64,000 nt of DNA from Gp6-AA40 sp963772955 (lineage in GTDB: Bacteria > Acidobacteriota > Vicinamibacteria > Vicinamibacterales > UBA2999): positions 1-64,000 of the forward strand of contig CAVYZF010000001.1 in NCBI GenBank assembly GCA_963772955.1, written 5' to 3'. The translations under genes and the position numbers were made by a program. The notes under the pieces are model-generated. The model had not been told where the DNA came from and searched no databases. It saw nothing but the letters and a program-made list of their open reading frames with translations. This document shows positions 35,182 through 44,064 of the stretch, in pieces (the first letter of the stretch is position 1; every line of letters starts with the position of its first letter).

Positions 35182-36232
35182 GCGGCGCGCCCGGCATCGC
35201 GCCCTTGGATTCAACCAGACGACGCGCCAGGTAGTTCACCACCTGCGCATCACTCCGCACCGCTGTCAGATACGCGGCGCGCAGCAGTTGCTCCTTGCGA
35301 CCGCGCAGCGTCTGCGTGATGCCGTCGCGCACGGCCGGCATCGAGAGATCGCGCTGCCCTGCCGGTTCGTGGGCAACGATCAACATGAGGGCATACGCGC
35401 CATTCGAGGTGGCCACGTTCACCGCACCAGCCTCCTTGCCCAGCACGGCGTCGCGCAGCGGTGGCGGTGCCTGCCGGAGCTGTGACAACGGGATGAGCCC
35501 AAGATCTCCGCCGCGCGGAGCCGACTCGGGATCCTCGGAGTACCCGACTGCCAGATCGCGGAACGACGCGCCCGCTTTCAAGCGCTCCATCAACATCTGG
35601 ACTTTCGCCGCCGCCGCCTGCGGTGTCGTCGCATCGTCGCCCGTGCGGTTGCCGACGCGAGCGTCGCGGACGGGCGTCACGACGATCTGCGCCACGTGGT
35701 ACGACTCCTCGGCGATGTTGAACTGGGCGCGATTGGCGTTGAAGAAGTCCTGGACGTCCTGCTCGCTCACCGCGATCTTCGAGCTGACTTCCTGCGTGAT
35801 GACCTTCTCCGTCAGCAGCTCGCGTCGCAGGCCCTCGCGGACATCGGCAGGCGTCAGGCCCCGCTGCGACAGCTCCTTCTGGAACGCCTCATCGGCGATG
35901 TTCTTGCTGGCGTTGGAATAGGCGGTATCGACGTCGGCTTGCGGGATCTCGACCTTCAAGGCGCTCGCCTTCGACAGCAGGATGTCCTGAACGATCAGAT
36001 CGTTCAGCAGCGACAGCTTGGCGGTCATCTCCTCGTCGGGTGAGAGGACCTGGGACGAATCCTTCGCGCGCTGGTACGCCTTGTCGACGTCGGCCTTCTT
36101 GATCTCCCGACCGTCCACGACCGCCCACGTATCGGCCGAGATTTCCTTCGCAGGAGCGGCGGGCGTGGCGCGACACGCGAACGAGCCCCCCGTGAGAACC
36201 AGGGCCATCAGCAGCAATTTCCTGTCAACCAT
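35156..36232 (-). CDS. Peptidyl-prolyl isomerase lipoprotein, SurA/PpiC type
   Basis: This 358-residue protein starts at ATG 36232, giving VDRKLLLMALVLTGGSFAC, a lipoprotein signal; the longer upstream frame has no signal. A SurA-N-like helical chaperone domain follows (IKKADVDKAYQRAKDSSQVL, SLLNDLIVQDILLSKASAL, LTPADVREGLRRELLTEKVI), then a parvulin domain (ESYHVAQIVVTP, MERLKAGASFRDLAVGYSED, PRGGDLGLIPLSQL). It should assist folding of outer-membrane or secreted proteins. It stands alone, convergent with the soxR side and divergent from 36328. Confidence 0.9.
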   Translation of the reverse strand: MVDRKLLLMALVLTGGSFACRATPAAPAKEISADTWAVVDGREIKKADVDKAYQRAKDSSQVLSPDEEMTAKLSLLNDLIVQDILLSKASALKVEIPQADVDTAYSNASKNIADEAFQKELSQRGLTPADVREGLRRELLTEKVITQEVSSKIAVSEQDVQDFFNANRAQFNIAEESYHVAQIVVTPVRDARVGNRTGDDATTPQAAAAKVQMLMERLKAGASFRDLAVGYSEDPESAPRGGDLGLIPLSQLRQAPPPLRDAVLGKEAGAVNVATSNGAYALMLIVAHEPAGQRDLSMPAVRDGITQTLRGRKEQLLRAAYLTAVRSDAQVVNYLARRLVESKGAMPGAPLSSPTPPK

Positions 36233-36327
36233 AGACGGGCAGAGTACTTCCTGATTACGCCGCGAACAAGTCAGGCACGCCGACGGCTTGACGGAAGCCG
36301 GTCTGGCACACAAGATCCGGACACCCG

Positions 36328-37629
36328 ATGCACTCACGGACTCTTCTTGCGGCCGGCTTGTGTCTTTGCCTGATGGGCAGCATATGGACACGCCTTGACG
36401 CGCAGCGCTCCGGCGCGTTTCGCGGCTCGACCGAGGATCCCGCCATCAAGTACTCCTCATCCCCGCTGAGCAACGCCGTCATCGACGTCAACAGGAAGAT
36501 CCAGGACGGGAGCGTGAACCTCACGTCCGAGGGGCGCAGTGGATTCCTGCGCTCCGCGCTCGAGGCGCTCCAGATTCCGGTCGACTCACAACTCCTGGTC
36601 TTCTCGCGCGCGAGCCTCCAGGGAAAGCTGATCAGCGAACAGAACCCCCGGGCACTCTTCTTCAACGACCGTGTGGCGCTGGGCTGGGTTCGCGGCGGCG
36701 AGATCATCGAAGTTGCCGCGCACGACGAGACCGCGGGCGTCGTCTTCTACACCCTCGATCAGCGCAGCGATCCGGCCGCCGGTTCACCACAGTTCAAACG
36801 GGCCTTCGAATGCCTGGGATGCCACGTCGCGGGCGACACGCTCGGCGTACCCGGCTTTCTGATGTTCAGCACGAGCCGTCCGGATCAGTCGCAGGGATTC
36901 AGCCTGCCACGGGCGGTCGATCAGAGCGATGCCCTCAGCCGGCGCTTCGGCGGCTGGTTCGTGACGGGAAGCAGCGGCTCCGCGGCGCACATGGGAAACG
37001 ACGTCGCCGCCATCGAAGGTCCCGCACGTCGAGACCGTGCGTCGGTCGAAGGCCTGTTTGACGCCGACGGCTATCGCACGCTCTCCAGCGACATCGTCGC
37101 GCACCTGGTCTTCACTCATCAGGTGGGCATGGCCAACCTGCTCACCCGTGCCAGCTGGCAGGCGCGCGCCGCAGATCCACTCCTGCATCCGCCCTTCACC
37201 GCGGCTCCCGGTGAAGAAGATCGGATCGCCGCGATGATGAACGGCGTCGCCAGCGAGGTCGTCGACTATCTGCTGTTCATCGACGAAGCGAAGCTGACCG
37301 ATCGCGTGAGAGGTGCGTCAGGATTTGCCGAGCGCTTTTCATCGATGGGCCCTCGAGACAACCGAGGGCGCTCGCTGCACGAGCTCGATCTCGATCGACG
37401 TCTCATGAAATATCCGTGCAGCTATCTGATCTACTCGCCGGCGTTCGACGCGTTGCCTGTGCGGGCTAGGGACCCGATCTACCGCCGCATGTGGCAGGTG
37501 CTGTCAGGAGATGAACAGGGCGAGCGCTACCGTTCGGCACTCTCTCTCTCGGATCGACAGGCGATCGTCGAAATTCTGCGTGACACCAAGCCCGACCTCC
37601 CCACCTACTTTCAAGCCGTGACGAGATGA
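36328..37629 (+). CDS. Secreted protein with one c-type haem motif, unknown
   Basis: This 433-residue protein has a signal peptide (TLLAAGLCLCLMGSIWTRLD, cleavage near AQ). A single CLGCH at about residues 163-167 could bind haem c, with flanking FKRAFECLGCHVAGDTLGVP. Other text includes PAIKYSSSPLSNAVIDVNRK near the N-terminus, RFGGWFVTGSSGSAAHMGN and LDRRLMKYPCSYLIYSPAFD near the end. It is periplasmic and probably redox-active, although much longer than a simple cytochrome c. I do not recognise the family. It stands alone, divergent from the PpiC-type gene. Confidence 0.75.
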   Translation: MHSRTLLAAGLCLCLMGSIWTRLDAQRSGAFRGSTEDPAIKYSSSPLSNAVIDVNRKIQDGSVNLTSEGRSGFLRSALEALQIPVDSQLLVFSRASLQGKLISEQNPRALFFNDRVALGWVRGGEIIEVAAHDETAGVVFYTLDQRSDPAAGSPQFKRAFECLGCHVAGDTLGVPGFLMFSTSRPDQSQGFSLPRAVDQSDALSRRFGGWFVTGSSGSAAHMGNDVAAIEGPARRDRASVEGLFDADGYRTLSSDIVAHLVFTHQVGMANLLTRASWQARAADPLLHPPFTAAPGEEDRIAAMMNGVASEVVDYLLFIDEAKLTDRVRGASGFAERFSSMGPRDNRGRSLHELDLDRRLMKYPCSYLIYSPAFDALPVRARDPIYRRMWQVLSGDEQGERYRSALSLSDRQAIVEILRDTKPDLPTYFQAVTR

Positions 37630-37641
37630 GGGGGCGCCGCG

Positions 37642-39414
37642 TTACTGCGGTGTCCTGGCGAGCAACCGATTCGTCTGCTCGAGACTGGCGAGTGCATCCT
37701 CGTCGCCCGGCTTGAGAGCGAGCGCGCGCTCGAATCTCTGCCTGGCTTCGTCGTAGCGGCCGGCCGTGAGCAACACTTTGCCGGCCAGGAGATGCGCCGT
37801 CGGATCGGCGGCGCGAAGCGTGGCCGCGGCATCGAGTTGTTTGAGCGCACCCTGATTGTCACTGGCGTCCACGAGCGCCAGCGCGTAGTTGAGCCGGAGG
37901 TCGACGTTGTCCGGCCACCCTTCGAGGGCTGTCTGATAATGACCGAGCGCTTCCTGCGGCTGACGTTTCTGCGTGAGCAGCGTGCCCATCCCGAAATGTG
38001 CCGCCGGCGATCGCGGCGATTCGTTCAACGCCCTGCCGTAGAAGGCCGCCGCCTCATCCCACGTGCCACGATCCGCAAGGAGTGCGTTGCCGATATTGAC
38101 GTAGTTCGCCACGCGATCGGCGCGCGTGTTCTCGATCGAGACGAACGTCACGATCGCCGCGACGGCAACCGACACAAACGCCCACCCGCGCATTCGTCGT
38201 GCCGACTTCACGGGCCAGGCCGCCAGCCCACCTGCCCCCAGGAGGACGAGCACCGGCACGAGCGGAAAGCGGTACCTCGCGAACACGAAAAACAGCACGA
38301 TGCTGAGCGTGTAAGTCAGCGCGATGCCATGGAGGAACCATAGACCGCGCCACGACGGCGCAGTCATGCAGATGCCGAATGCGGCGAGACAGACGATCAC
38401 GCCAAAGCTCAGTGGCGCGAGCACTCGGAGCAGCGACGACCACTCCGCGTACACCTCTTGCGATTCCGTATCGGCGATCTCGACAGCGTTGTAGGCGAGT
38501 GCCAGTTTGCGCGCGAGCTGGCCGAGCCACGCGCCTGGCTGCGCGCGAATGAAGTCGAGTGCGCGTGCCGTCCAGTACGACGACACTTCGCCCGGGCTCA
38601 GTGTTCGACCTTCAGCCTCCTCGGCGAGACGCGTGGCATCCGCCCGTTCGTCGGTCACGCTGCCGTGGCCGGCGACCAGCGGATCGTAGAGGCCGTTCGC
38701 ACCGGCATGGTTGCCGATGTAGAAGTTGGGACCGAATTGCGACGTCGTGAGGTGGAACTCACCGCCGGCCGAATAGTTCCGGACGCCGACCGGTAACAAC
38801 ACGAGAGCGCAGCCGGCGACGAACGCGGCCACCGCCACAGGAGGCCGACGCTCAGCAACGAGAAACCAGAGCACAACCGGCAACGCGAGCAGCAGCGCAT
38901 TCTCGCGCGTGAGTGCAAGAAGACCGAGCACGATGCCGGCGATGAACTCCCGGAACGTGATCCGTTCAGCGAGCAGATACAGAAGCGCAGCGGTGAAGCA
39001 TGTGACGAGCGCCGTTTTCTCGAGGAGGCCATCGAAGAAGATCGCCGACGGGTAGATCGCCAGCAGCACACCTGCCGCCGCTCCCCACGTCCCGAAGAGC
39101 GACATGCCAGCGGCGGCGAGCAGCACGCACGATCCGGCGCCGATGACCGCCTGGATGAAGCGCACGATCGCGACGCCGTCGCCGAACACACCATACACGG
39201 CGGCCAGGAAGTACGGATAGAGCGGCGCCTGATAGAAGACGCCTTCTCCGCGCCAGTCGCCACCGACGATCCTCAGCGCCCACCTGTGGTACGCGGCGGC
39301 ATCTCCGAGCCGGAGATGAAAGAAGGGCGCGTGTGAGATCTGCCAGATGTAAATCAGGCGGAGGACCAGCGCGAGCAGCGCGATCGCGAGCAGCAGCGTC
39401 CGTCGTTTCTTCAT
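37642..39414 (-). CDS. GT39-like membrane glycosyltransferase fused to TPR repeats
   Basis: This 590-residue protein starts at ATG 39414, which overlaps the pseudouridine-synthase stop (ATGA). About ten membrane helices occupy residues 5-420. The first periplasmic loop has HLRLGDAAAYHRWALRIVGG with the acidic residue typical of GT-C (PMT/ArnT-like, GT39) enzymes, then APLYPYFLAAVYGVFGD. The C-terminal 150 residues are TPR repeats (AAFYGRALNESPRSPAAHFG, QEALGHYQTALEGWPDN). It would move sugars from a lipid-phosphate donor to an exported acceptor; the acceptor is unknown. Confidence 0.85.
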   Translation of the reverse strand: MKKRRTLLLAIALLALVLRLIYIWQISHAPFFHLRLGDAAAYHRWALRIVGGDWRGEGVFYQAPLYPYFLAAVYGVFGDGVAIVRFIQAVIGAGSCVLLAAAGMSLFGTWGAAAGVLLAIYPSAIFFDGLLEKTALVTCFTAALLYLLAERITFREFIAGIVLGLLALTRENALLLALPVVLWFLVAERRPPVAVAAFVAGCALVLLPVGVRNYSAGGEFHLTTSQFGPNFYIGNHAGANGLYDPLVAGHGSVTDERADATRLAEEAEGRTLSPGEVSSYWTARALDFIRAQPGAWLGQLARKLALAYNAVEIADTESQEVYAEWSSLLRVLAPLSFGVIVCLAAFGICMTAPSWRGLWFLHGIALTYTLSIVLFFVFARYRFPLVPVLVLLGAGGLAAWPVKSARRMRGWAFVSVAVAAIVTFVSIENTRADRVANYVNIGNALLADRGTWDEAAAFYGRALNESPRSPAAHFGMGTLLTQKRQPQEALGHYQTALEGWPDNVDLRLNYALALVDASDNQGALKQLDAAATLRAADPTAHLLAGKVLLTAGRYDEARQRFERALALKPGDEDALASLEQTNRLLARTPQ

Positions 39415-40145
39415 GATCCTTTGCTCAGCGACGCGACCTCCGCGGCCGTCAGCAGCCTCCACTTTCCGATCGGCAGCCTGCCAATCACGATGTGCCCGAT
39501 CCTGACGCGGACCAGCTTCAACACCTTCGCGTCGAGCGCTTCGACCATCCGCCTGACCTGCCGGTTCTTCCCCTCGGTCAGCGTGATCTCGAAGTGCGTG
39601 TATTTCCCGGAATCGCGCAGCCTCGAGACCGCTGCCGGGCGCGTCTGGCCGTCGGCGAGCTCGATTCCATCGCGGAGCCGCTGTAGCTGTGTATCGGTCA
39701 GAACCACCGAGGCCTTGACCAGATAGGTCTTTGGCACGTGTGAGTTGGGGTTGGTCACACGCTCGGCAAACTGGTTGTCGTTGGTCATGAGCAGAAGGCC
39801 GGACGTGTCGAGATCGAGCCGGCCTACCGGCGAGAGGAAGGTCCCGGCGTCAGCGATCAGGTCGTACACCGTCGGCCGCCCCTCGGGATCCTTGTACGTC
39901 GTCAGATAGCCAGTGGGCTTGTACAGCAGCAGGTAGATGCGCGCGCGGGCCACGAGCGGCTTGTTGTCGAAGAGCACGCGATCCCGTTTCATGTCGACCC
40001 ACTGATCGGGATTCCGCGTGACCCGGCCGTTCACCTTCACCCGGCCCGCATGTATCCAGCTGCGAGCGTCGACGCGAGAGCCGATACCGGCCTTCGATAA
40101 CACGCGCTCGAGTGTCTTGAGGGGACGCTTCTTCGGCTCCGCCAC
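39411..40145 (-). CDS. rRNA pseudouridine synthase, RsuA/RluB/RluF family
   Basis: This 244-residue protein has an S4 RNA-binding domain at residues 10-60 (LERVLSKAGIGSRVDARSWI, GRVKVNGRVTRNP), then the catalytic domain with LLLYKPTGYLTTYKDPEGRP, the active-site motif GRLDLDTSGLLLM (catalytic Asp 111) and EGKNRQVRRMVEAL. It isomerises uridine in rRNA; RluB, RluE and RluF cannot be told apart from this text. It overlaps the GT39/TPR gene by four bases. Confidence 0.93.
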   Translation of the reverse strand: MAEPKKRPLKTLERVLSKAGIGSRVDARSWIHAGRVKVNGRVTRNPDQWVDMKRDRVLFDNKPLVARARIYLLLYKPTGYLTTYKDPEGRPTVYDLIADAGTFLSPVGRLDLDTSGLLLMTNDNQFAERVTNPNSHVPKTYLVKASVVLTDTQLQRLRDGIELADGQTRPAAVSRLRDSGKYTHFEITLTEGKNRQVRRMVEALDAKVLKLVRVRIGHIVIGRLPIGKWRLLTAAEVASLSKGS

Positions 40146-40231
40146 GTTCTACCGTTCTACATCAGGTTCGGACGCGCGTGTCCGGGTTCTCTGCGTGCCT
40201 GCGTAGATAGAGGCAGAAGGAGAACACGATC

Positions 40232-40657
40232 ATGAAGTCATTCAAGACCATCGCATTCGTCGCCGCAGCAGCGACGTTCCTCGTGGCCGGCACGGCGTCT
40301 GCCGCGCGGCCGGCGAACATCGCCAACACAACGTGGACGCTTCAGACCAATGTGGACGTCGTCACGCTGGTGATCACGACGCAGGGCGGTCCCGGCGCTC
40401 CGGGCGCGGCCAACTGCCGCACGATCAATGGCGACATCGGAAACGTCGCACACATCCGCGGCTGGTACTGCCCGTTGACCGGACGCATTCACTTCGTCCA
40501 CAGAAACCTCGGTTCCGGGGACGCCGTCCGCATTTTCACCGGCAACATCTCCGACGAGGTCGCCGGTCAGCCGTTGTTCATGGGCGGCACGATGACCGTG
40601 CTCATCTCCGCTTTCGGCGACCTGGGTGAGTACAACTTCGCGGCAACGACGGACTAG
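40232..40657 (+). CDS. Small secreted protein of unknown function
   Basis: This 141-residue protein has a clear signal peptide MKSFKTIAFVAAAATFLVAG ending ASA (residue 25). The mature part begins ARPANIANTTWTLQTNVDVV and is beta-rich with Gly (GGPGAPGAANCRTINGDIGN, GRIHFVHRNLGSGDAVRIFT). A pair of cysteines (NC...WYC) may form a disulfide. It ends in a REP-like hairpin. It resembles the 172-residue secreted protein at 5233 in style (both have an N-terminal T-W-x-(L/V) strand), but real homology is uncertain. Confidence 0.7.
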   Translation: MKSFKTIAFVAAAATFLVAGTASAARPANIANTTWTLQTNVDVVTLVITTQGGPGAPGAANCRTINGDIGNVAHIRGWYCPLTGRIHFVHRNLGSGDAVRIFTGNISDEVAGQPLFMGGTMTVLISAFGDLGEYNFAATTD

Positions 40658-40659
40658 GA

Positions 40660-40686
40660 GGCGCGCCTGAAGACGCGCCGCTACGT
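40660..40686. repeat. REP-like hairpin, copy 2
   Basis: GGCGCG (40660-40665) pairs with CGCGCC (40674-40679), followed by G and CTACGT. The CTA at 40681-40683 is the TAG stop of the minus-strand kinase gene, and the stem starts three bases after the stop codon of the plus-strand gene. It fills a 23-base convergent junction and may act as a two-way terminator. Confidence 0.55.
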
Positions 40687-43353
40687 CCCTTTCGCGTGAA
40701 GGAGGGCTGCTTCGATGTCTGCCCGATCGGGTGCGGAAGCGACCTGCTGCTGGCGAGAAATCGCCAGCGCCCGATCGAGCGGACCGACGGCAGCGTCCTT
40801 CTGGCCGAGATCGAGCAGCGTCAATCCGATCTCGGTCAGCGTTCTCATGCGACGGAGATCGGCGGTGCGAGCCGGAGGCGTCGTTCCAAGCGACTGCCGT
40901 AAGAACCCGAGCGCACTCGTGAAGTCGCCCTCGAGTCGCTTCGTGACTCCCATGACGTACATCGCCTTGCTCGCATTCGAATCGACTGGTGACAGCGGCG
41001 CGGACATGAGTGGCGCGAGCAGATCCTCGGCCTCGCGACGTTTGCCGCCACGAGCGAGCGCCAGTGCCCAATCAGCCTGGAACCAGCGTGTCACCGGGTG
41101 GCTCGGCGGCAACGTTCGACGCAGCGTTTCGACAGATGCCTGCAGGTCGGGCACGGCGTCCAGAGGACGCCGCGCCGCGAGCAGTGCGGCGCCGCGCTGA
41201 TGAACGGCGGCCGCATAGCGGAACGACTCCGGCTTCGTGTGACGTGCAATGATGCTGAGGGCATCCCGGCTAATCTCGAGCGCCTCGCTCGGTCTGCCCG
41301 TCTCGAGCTGATACTCGGCCAGCGGCAGCGAGAAGAATCCGACCATGCGGCTCGATGGACCGAAGACTTCGGCCGCGTCACTGACGGTGTTCGAGAGTTC
41401 GTCGACGGCTCGCTTCAGATAACCCGCCTCGCCCAGCGCACGGCCGTACAACAGACGGCCTTCGATGATGCGCGGGTGCTTCGGCGCGTCACCGAACACG
41501 ACGCGCGCGGTGCGGTACGCGTCCTCCGCCGCGTGGAATGATTCGTCTGCCTTGCGGCTGTATTGATAGACGTACGCACGCGTCAACAGCGCGGCGACGT
41601 AGTCGGGGTGTCGATCGCCGCGCGTTCGCAGCGTCACGTCGACGGCTTCCTGCGCCGCCTTGTCTGCCACGCCGTAACGTCCGGCGTCGACCTCGAGATG
41701 CGCCTGATTCTTCAGAGCGATTCCCAGATCGACGTCGAGACCCTTCGAGGCGCGTAACACTGGCAGCAGCCTTGCGATCTCGGCACGTCCCTCTTCCGTC
41801 CCGCGGAAGCGATCGACGTGAGTCATCAGCACACGAGCTCGGAGTACCTCCGGGTGATCGGGTCCCAGTCGTGCGCTGCCGTCCTTGATGGCTTGCGTCA
41901 GCACTTCCTCGGCGCCAGGGGTGTCCTGCAGGCTCAAGAGGCTCGTGCCGACGATGTTGAGGAGCTCGACCTGAAGGGCAGGACGATCCCCGAGGCGACG
42001 ATCGATTCGCGACTTCGCCTGTCGGAGCCATTCAACCGCCGACAGCGGTCGCGCGCCGGTGTTGTAGGGACTCGCCTCCTCGAAGAGCGCGATGAGGAAG
42101 TCCTTGACCTCGAGGGCCCGCGCCTTCTCCGTGACCGCAAGGTGCGCCTGCCAGGCCGCGAGGCCGGTTCCGGCGAGGACGGTGATCAGGACGACGAGCG
42201 CCGCGCCGACTGCGACTCTGTTCCGCGCGACGAATTTCGATACTCGATACCACTCGCTGTCCGGCCGGGCATGCACCGGCCGCTTGTGCAGGTAGCGGTC
42301 GATGTCGTCGGCCAGTGCGTTGACGGTGTCGTATCGCTCGTCGGGCTGTCTTTCGAGCGCCTTGCGCACGATCGCATCGAGGTCGCCTCTCAACGCGCGC
42401 CGAGTCGATGGATCAGCCGAAACATCGCTCGGCCGTCCGCGGAACGCACCGTCGCGTGCGTACGGGCGCGTGCCGGTCAACAGCTCATACAGGATGACGC
42501 CACTCGAATAGACGTCGGTGGCGATACCGAGGGGCTCACCCGCTCGTTGTTCCGGCGACGCATACTCCGGCGTCAGCAGATGGGTGCCCGAGTCTTCGCT
42601 GTTGGGGCGAGACACTCGGCCGTCGAGCAACAGCTTGGCGATGCCGAAGTCGAGCAGCTTCACATCGCCGTCGTTGGTCACGAGGATGTTGTTTGGCTTC
42701 AAATCGCGATGGACGATCAGCCTCGCGTGGGCGTGGGCGACGGCGCGCGCCACGAGGAGAAAGAGCTGCAGCCGGTCGCGAAGCGGTAGCTGCTTCGAGT
42801 TCGCATACTCGTCGATCGGTTGCCCCTCGACGTACTCGAGCGCGAGGTACGGCTGACCGCTGCCGGTGATCCCGGCGTCGTACAACCGCGCAATGTGAGG
42901 ATGGTTCAGTCCGGCGAGGATCTCGCGTTCCTCCGCGAGGCGTTTGGCGAACGCGACGGATCGCCACGAGCCTTTCGGCAGCTTGAGCGCGACCATCCGA
43001 TTGACCATCAGGTCGGTGCGATGTGCCAGCCATACGGTGCCCATCCCGCCGACGGCAAGACGCCGCACGACACGATAGGGGGCGATCGACTCGGGCGATG
43101 GCGGAGGCTCCTCCGCGCTGTCACCGGTCGATCGATCCCGGCTATCGATCTTGGGAATCGTCTGCAGGACGTCGTGACCGTCTGGCGCGCGTGACGGGCA
43201 CAGCAGGCGGCGCAGGCGCGAGCGAAACGCGGCAAGCTCCGACGGCAAATCGTCGATCCAGCGCTCGCGCTGGTTCTCCTCCATGTCGAGCGCCTGATCG
43301 AGCAGGTTATTCAGCGTCGCCCATTCCGCAGCGATCGTGTCGACCTTGGGCAT
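40681..43353 (-). CDS. Membrane Ser/Thr protein kinase with TPR tail
   Basis: This 890-residue kinase has an N-terminal 90-residue region (DMEENQRERWIDDLPSELAA) typical of kinases paired with ECF sigma factors. Kinase: VGGMGTVWLA (101-110), K124, HRDLKPNNILV from 215, DFG 235-237, TPEYASPEQ. A transmembrane helix lies at about 388-408 (AVGAALVVLITVLAGTGLAA). The rest consists of TPR-type helices (LLNIVGTSLLSLQDTPGAEE, AGYLKRAVDELSNTVSDAAE). The start ATG 43353 is two bases after the sigma-factor stop. Together they suggest a sigma-kinase signalling pair. The stop codon is supplied by a REP-like element. Confidence 0.93.
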   Translation of the reverse strand: MPKVDTIAAEWATLNNLLDQALDMEENQRERWIDDLPSELAAFRSRLRRLLCPSRAPDGHDVLQTIPKIDSRDRSTGDSAEEPPPSPESIAPYRVVRRLAVGGMGTVWLAHRTDLMVNRMVALKLPKGSWRSVAFAKRLAEEREILAGLNHPHIARLYDAGITGSGQPYLALEYVEGQPIDEYANSKQLPLRDRLQLFLLVARAVAHAHARLIVHRDLKPNNILVTNDGDVKLLDFGIAKLLLDGRVSRPNSEDSGTHLLTPEYASPEQRAGEPLGIATDVYSSGVILYELLTGTRPYARDGAFRGRPSDVSADPSTRRALRGDLDAIVRKALERQPDERYDTVNALADDIDRYLHKRPVHARPDSEWYRVSKFVARNRVAVGAALVVLITVLAGTGLAAWQAHLAVTEKARALEVKDFLIALFEEASPYNTGARPLSAVEWLRQAKSRIDRRLGDRPALQVELLNIVGTSLLSLQDTPGAEEVLTQAIKDGSARLGPDHPEVLRARVLMTHVDRFRGTEEGRAEIARLLPVLRASKGLDVDLGIALKNQAHLEVDAGRYGVADKAAQEAVDVTLRTRGDRHPDYVAALLTRAYVYQYSRKADESFHAAEDAYRTARVVFGDAPKHPRIIEGRLLYGRALGEAGYLKRAVDELSNTVSDAAEVFGPSSRMVGFFSLPLAEYQLETGRPSEALEISRDALSIIARHTKPESFRYAAAVHQRGAALLAARRPLDAVPDLQASVETLRRTLPPSHPVTRWFQADWALALARGGKRREAEDLLAPLMSAPLSPVDSNASKAMYVMGVTKRLEGDFTSALGFLRQSLGTTPPARTADLRRMRTLTEIGLTLLDLGQKDAAVGPLDRALAISRQQQVASAPDRADIEAALLHAKGT

Positions 43354-43355
43354 AG

Positions 43356-43934
43356 TTACCCCAACGCTTCTCGCAGCAGCAATCGCGCTTTGAGCCAGTC
43401 GCGGCGTACCGTGCGTTCCGTCACACCCAATGCCACCGCAATCTCCAGCTCGGTGAGACCCCCGAAGTAACGCATCTCGACGACCTGCATCATCCGTTCG
43501 TCGACGGCCGCGATACGTTCGAGCGCCTGGTGCACGCTCAGGATCTGGTCCTCACCGTTGGCGGTGGCAGCGAGCTCGACGTCGAACGTGACACGCGATG
43601 ATCCGCCACCGCGTCGTGCAGCAACACGACGACGGGCGAAGTCCACGATGACCGACCGCATGACCTGCGCGGCCCATCGCATGAAGTGCAGCCGATCCTG
43701 GAGGCTCAGGTGCCGGCCGTTCACGAAGCGGACGTACGACTCGTGGACCAACGAGCACGTATCGAGCAGCGTGTAGCGGCCGCCGGCGCGCAGACGCGCG
43801 CGCGCCAATCGGCGAAGGTCGGCATATGTCGAGGCGTAGAGCGCGTCGGCTGCGTCGCGATCCCCGCGCTGCGCGAGATGGATCAGCTGCGTGAGATCGG
43901 ATCCGGCCTGCTGAGCGTGATCTGGGCCGTGCAC
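43356..43934 (-). CDS. ECF RNA polymerase sigma factor (Acidobacteria-type, TIGR02999-like)
   Basis: This 192-residue sigma-70 family factor has region 2 in ADALYASTYADLRRLARARL and HFMRWAAQVMRSVIVDFARR, and region 4 in MRYFGGLTELEIAVALGVTE and RTVRRDWLKARLLL. A glycine/arginine-rich linker (ARRGGGSS) follows region 2. The start is GTG 43934. It directs RNA polymerase to alternative promoters and is translated with the downstream kinase, which may control it by phosphorylation as in related ECF groups (inference). No anti-sigma factor gene is seen. Confidence 0.93.
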   Translation of the reverse strand: MHGPDHAQQAGSDLTQLIHLAQRGDRDAADALYASTYADLRRLARARLRAGGRYTLLDTCSLVHESYVRFVNGRHLSLQDRLHFMRWAAQVMRSVIVDFARRRVAARRGGGSSRVTFDVELAATANGEDQILSVHQALERIAAVDERMMQVVEMRYFGGLTELEIAVALGVTERTVRRDWLKARLLLREALG

Positions 43935-44064
43935 AACGACCTAGTGTCCAGGCCGATCGATCCGTTACACACTGCGCTCGAGCTTTCACTCGGCACGTTT
44001 ACTGCTCCTCTCGCCATTCCGGGCGCATTTTCCGCGGCCTCACTGCGCGCTACACTGCTCGGTC

